Of a stretch of DNA of 64,000 nt, positions 61,012 to 64,000 are shown piece after piece (the first letter of the stretch is position 1; every line of letters starts with the position of its first letter). The notes under the pieces are model-generated. The model was given only the letters and a program-made list of their open reading frames with translations, ran no database searches and had not been told where the DNA came from. The stretch covers positions 5,946,501 to 6,010,500 of the forward strand of contig NC_021505.1 of the NCBI RefSeq assembly GCF_000412675.1, written 5' to 3'. The position numbers were made by a program, and so were the translations under genes. Source of the stretch: Pseudomonas putida NBRC 14164 (lineage in GTDB: Bacteria > Pseudomonadota > Gammaproteobacteria > Pseudomonadales > Pseudomonadaceae).

Positions 61012-62502
61012 ATGTCCCTAGCCATCGTCCACAGCCGCGCCCAGGTGGGTGTGCAGGCACCCTCGGTCAGCGTCGAAACCCACCTGGCCAACGGCCTGCC
61101 TCATCTCACCCTGGTTGGCCTGCCAGAAACCACGGTCAAGGAAAGCAAGGACCGGGTACGCAGTGCCATCGTCAACTCCGGGCTGAACTATCCACAGCGG
61201 CGCATAACCCAGAACCTGGCCCCCGCCGACTTGCCCAAGGACGGCGGGCGCTACGACCTGGCCATTGCCCTGGGCATCCTGGCCGCCGACGGCCAGGTGC
61301 CCACGGCCAGCCTTGCAGAGGTCGAGTGCCTGGGCGAACTGGCGTTGTCGGGCAAATTGCGGGCGGTGCAAGGCGTGCTGCCGGCGGCCTTGGCGGCACG
61401 CGAGGCGGGCCGCTCGCTGGTGGTTCCACGGGAGAATGCCGAGGAAGCCAGCCTGGCCGGCGGGCTGGTGGTGTATGCGGTGGGGCACCTGCTGGAGCTG
61501 GTCGCCCACCTGAGCGGCCAGGTGCCGCTGGCGCCTTACGCGGCCAACGGTTTGGTCCTGCATCAACGTCCCTACCCTGACCTGAGCGAGGTGCAAGGCC
61601 AGCTGGCGGCCAAACGCGCATTGATGCTGGCGGCGGCTGGGGCGCACAACCTGCTATTCACCGGGCCACCCGGCACCGGCAAGACCTTGCTCGCCAGCCG
61701 CCTGCCAGGGCTGCTGCCACCGTTGGACGAGCACGAGGCACTTGAGGTGGCGGCCATCCAGTCGGTCAGCGGGCATACACCGCTCAGCAGCTGGCCGCAG
61801 CGCCCCTTTCGCCACCCCCACCACTCCGCATCCGGCCCGGCACTGGTCGGTGGCAGCAGCCGTCCGCAACCGGGCGAAATCACCCTCGCCCACCATGGGG
61901 TGCTGTTTCTCGATGAGCTGCCAGAGTTCGAGCGGCGTGTGCTGGAGGTACTGCGCGAGCCGCTGGAATCGGGCGAGATCGTGATTGCCCGCGCCCGCGA
62001 CAAGGTGCGCTTTCCGGCACGCTTTCAGCTGGTGGCGGCGATGAACCCATGCCCTTGCGGCTACTTGGGCGACCCCACTGGCCGCTGCCGTTGCAGCACC
62101 GAGCAGATCGCGCGGTACCGCAACAAGCTGTCCGGGCCGCTGCTGGACCGCATCGACCTGCACCTGACCGTGGCCCGCGAAAGCACCACGCTGAACAACC
62201 AGCCCTGTGGTGAAGCCAGTGCCGATGTGGCTGCAAGGGTGGCGCAGGCGCGGGAGGTACAGCAGCGCCGGCAAGGGTGTGTGAATGCGTTTCTCGACCT
62301 CGAAGGGTTGCGCCGCCATTGCGGATTGGCCGCGGCGGACCAGGCCTGGCTGGAAGGGGCATGCGAACGGTTGACGTTGTCGTTGCGGGCAGCGCACCGG
62401 TTATTGAAAGTGGCACGAACACTGGCGGACCTGGAGGGGTGCGAGGCGATTGGCCGGCCACATCTGGCCGAGGCCCTGCAGTACCGGCCGGGGAGCAGTT
62501 AG
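61012..62502 (+). CDS. comM: YifB/ComM family Mg-chelatase-like AAA ATPase
   Basis: A 496-residue protein with an N-terminal Lon-protease-like domain (about 1-165, with GLPETTVKESKDRVRSAI), a Walker A GPPGTGKT (about 220), sensor and Walker B segment GVLFLDELPEFERRVLEVL and a C-terminal Mg-chelatase-like part with CPCGYLGDPTGRCRC. ComM is a hexameric helicase that moves branch points during DNA uptake. The start is at 61012 (GGAG 5 nt upstream). Confidence 0.95.
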   Translation: MSLAIVHSRAQVGVQAPSVSVETHLANGLPHLTLVGLPETTVKESKDRVRSAIVNSGLNYPQRRITQNLAPADLPKDGGRYDLAIALGILAADGQVPTASLAEVECLGELALSGKLRAVQGVLPAALAAREAGRSLVVPRENAEEASLAGGLVVYAVGHLLELVAHLSGQVPLAPYAANGLVLHQRPYPDLSEVQGQLAAKRALMLAAAGAHNLLFTGPPGTGKTLLASRLPGLLPPLDEHEALEVAAIQSVSGHTPLSSWPQRPFRHPHHSASGPALVGGSSRPQPGEITLAHHGVLFLDELPEFERRVLEVLREPLESGEIVIARARDKVRFPARFQLVAAMNPCPCGYLGDPTGRCRCSTEQIARYRNKLSGPLLDRIDLHLTVARESTTLNNQPCGEASADVAARVAQAREVQQRRQGCVNAFLDLEGLRRHCGLAAADQAWLEGACERLTLSLRAAHRLLKVARTLADLEGCEAIGRPHLAEALQYRPGSS

Positions 62503-62698
62503 ATGAGGGCTGCAAAGCGGCCCTGGAAATTTCAGCCCCATCAGCAGAACCTGCAATTGGCAACGGCCCGCGGCAACTGTCCCTTTTTACGGGACAATGT
62601 TTCTTCCGGGCAGCTGATTGTCTGACGCCACCTCACCCCTCAGAATCGTCGGCCAAACTGTTCAAACGCTGCCCCGGCAGCTCATGGAGTAAGAGCCA

Positions 62699-64000
62699 AT
62701 GCCACACGAAGGCAGCCTTCTGCAAACCGCGGTGATCTTTCTACTCGCTGCCGTCGTCGCCGTCCCCTTGGCCAAGCGCCTGCAACTGGGCGCCGTGCTC
62801 GGCTACCTGCTGGCCGGTGTAGCCATCGGCCCGCAGGCACTTGGCCTGATCCGCGACACCGAGAGCGTGGCGCACATTTCCGAGCTGGGCGTGGTCCTGC
62901 TGCTGTTCATCATTGGCCTGGAACTGTCGCCCAAGCGCCTGTGGCTGATGCGCAAGTCGGTGTTCGGTGTCGGTACCGCCCAGGTACTGCTGACCGGCGC
63001 GCTGATCGGCGCCATTGCCCTGTTCGGCTTCAGCCAGACACTGCCGGCAGCCATCGTGCTCGGCCTGGGCCTGGCGCTGTCGTCCACCGCCCTTGGCCTG
63101 CAGAGCCTGGCCGAGAGCAAGCAGCTCAACGCCCCGCACGGCCGCCTGGCGTTCGCCATCCTGCTGTTCCAGGACATCGCCGCGATCCCGCTGATCGCCC
63201 TGGTGCCGCTACTGGCCGCCAGTGGTCCGGACACCAGCCATGGCGACAGCCTGCAACACGGCCTGAAGGTATTCGCCAGCATCGCCGTGGTGATCGTCGG
63301 TGGCCGCTACCTGCTGCGCCCGGTGTTCCGCACCGTGGCCCGCACCGGCCTGCCGGAAGTGTCCACCGCCACCGCACTGCTGGTGGTGATCGGCACGGCC
63401 TGGCTGATGGAAGAAGCCGGCATCTCCATGGCCCTTGGCGCCTTCCTCGCCGGCCTGCTGCTGGCCGACTCGGAATACCGTCACGAGCTGGAATCGCAGG
63501 TCGAGCCGTTCAAGGGCCTGCTGTTGGGGCTGTTCTTCATCAGCGTGGGCATGGGCGCCAACCTGCGCCTGCTGCTGGACATGCCACTGGTGGTGCTGGG
63601 CCTGACCCTGCTGCTGGTGACAGTAAAGCTGGCGCTGCTGATAGGCGTCGGCCGCCTGGTCGGTGGCCTGAACAGCGCCAGCGCCCTGCGCCTGGGCATG
63701 GTGCTGGCAGCCGGGGGCGAGTTCGCCTTTGTGGTGTTCAAGCTGGGCAAGGACCAAGGCCTGTTCGACACCCAGACCTACGACCTGCTGCTGATGACCA
63801 TTACCCTGTCCATGGCCATCACCCCGCTGCTGATGCTGGGCTGCGCCCGCGCCCTCAAACGCCCGCAACCGGCGCGTGAAGTGCCCGAGCAGTACAAGCA
63901 GATCCAGACGGATACACCGCGGGTGGTGATCGTCGGCATGGGCCGCATGGGCCAGATCGTCGCGCGCATCCTGCGGGCACAGAAAATCCCGTTCATAGCC
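62699..64000 (+). CDS. Kef-type K+/H+ antiporter, N-terminal part (cut by window edge)
   Basis: The first 434 residues of a monovalent cation/proton antiporter of the CPA2 (KefB/KefC) family; the stop lies beyond the window. About twelve membrane spans are followed by an RCK/TrkA-N domain beginning RVVIVGMGRMGQIVARIL (dinucleotide-binding GxGxxG) near the end. Membrane motifs include GYLLAGVAIGP and FQDIAAIPLIAL. The start ATG has GGAG 9 nt upstream. Whether it is glutathione-gated like KefC cannot be judged without the C-terminus. Confidence 0.92.
   Translation, partial: MPHEGSLLQTAVIFLLAAVVAVPLAKRLQLGAVLGYLLAGVAIGPQALGLIRDTESVAHISELGVVLLLFIIGLELSPKRLWLMRKSVFGVGTAQVLLTGALIGAIALFGFSQTLPAAIVLGLGLALSSTALGLQSLAESKQLNAPHGRLAFAILLFQDIAAIPLIALVPLLAASGPDTSHGDSLQHGLKVFASIAVVIVGGRYLLRPVFRTVARTGLPEVSTATALLVVIGTAWLMEEAGISMALGAFLAGLLLADSEYRHELESQVEPFKGLLLGLFFISVGMGANLRLLLDMPLVVLGLTLLLVTVKLALLIGVGRLVGGLNSASALRLGMVLAAGGEFAFVVFKLGKDQGLFDTQTYDLLLMTITLSMAITPLLMLGCARALKRPQPAREVPEQYKQIQTDTPRVVIVGMGRMGQIVARILRAQKIPFIA

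Overview
The window is a gene-dense, GC-rich stretch of chromosome from a Pseudomonas, most likely the P. putida group. The evidence is the gene order (spuC-spuB-spuI, argA/argE, gcvTHP, ubi/pepP, zapA-ssrS-fau, ubiD, rho, trxA, ppx/ppk, cyaA, rnk, cyaY, lysA-dapF-xerC, sutA, amtB-glnK) and many inverted pairs of the REP element typical of P. putida, with a core like 'cgcgggc..gcccgctcccacag'. Species assignment is from memory of this gene order, not from a search. I see no rRNA, tRNA, prophage, insertion sequence or CRISPR array. The only module that looks accessory is a toxin-antitoxin pair between ubiD and rho.

Layout. 1-3.7 kb: polyamine catabolism (spuC, cut by the window edge, and spuB, divergent from spuI). 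3.8-6.4 kb: arginine biosynthesis (argA, argE). 6.5-11.1 kb: CYTH-CHAD triphosphatase, an Lrp-type regulator and small neighbour, and an orphan GspE-type ATPase followed by a DUF2388 protein. 11.2-15.8 kb: glycine cleavage genes gcvT-gcvH-gcvP (minus strand). 15.9-18.7 kb: Fe(III)-type ABC importer lacking a local ATPase. 18.8-23.6 kb: yecA-like, pepP, ubiH, a DUF4442 gene and a second ubiquinone-type hydroxylase, tightly packed. 23.7-25.2 kb: ZapB-like coiled coil, zapA, 6S RNA and 5-formyl-THF cyclo-ligase. 25.2-33.2 kb: EVE protein, a HlyD/RbbA/YhhJ-type ABC exporter operon, a FliL-like protein, a quinone oxidoreductase and a ChaC-like enzyme.

33.4-42.6 kb: ubiD with an overlapping ferredoxin-FNR reductase, the toxin-antitoxin pair, rho, trxA, then ppx and ppk, which meet tail to tail. 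A good PHO box lies between trxA and ppx, tying polyphosphate turnover to phosphate supply. 42.8-49.5 kb: DedA protein, fatty-acid-hydroxylase-type membrane protein, elbB, DUF188 protein, class I adenylate cyclase and rnk. 49.6-55.5 kb: DUF1289 protein and cyaY, divergent from the lptM/lppL-lysA-dapF-DUF484-xerC-HAD operon; then sutA. 55.9-58.7 kb: glnK-amtB with a recognisable sigma-54 promoter and two NtrC-type sites, divergent from ubiK and a tandem Mop protein. 58.7-64 kb: a DUF4034/Sel1-type protein, comM, and a Kef-type antiporter cut by the right edge.

Most genes are housekeeping. The items that most deserve follow-up are the ubiD-reductase pairing, the thioesterase-fold gene inside the ubiquinone operon, the 168-bp antisense coding overlap of the DedA and hydroxylase genes, the orphan secretion ATPase, the toxin-antitoxin insertion and the inferred PHO, sigma-54 and NtrC sites. 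I did not find a clear new multi-gene system.
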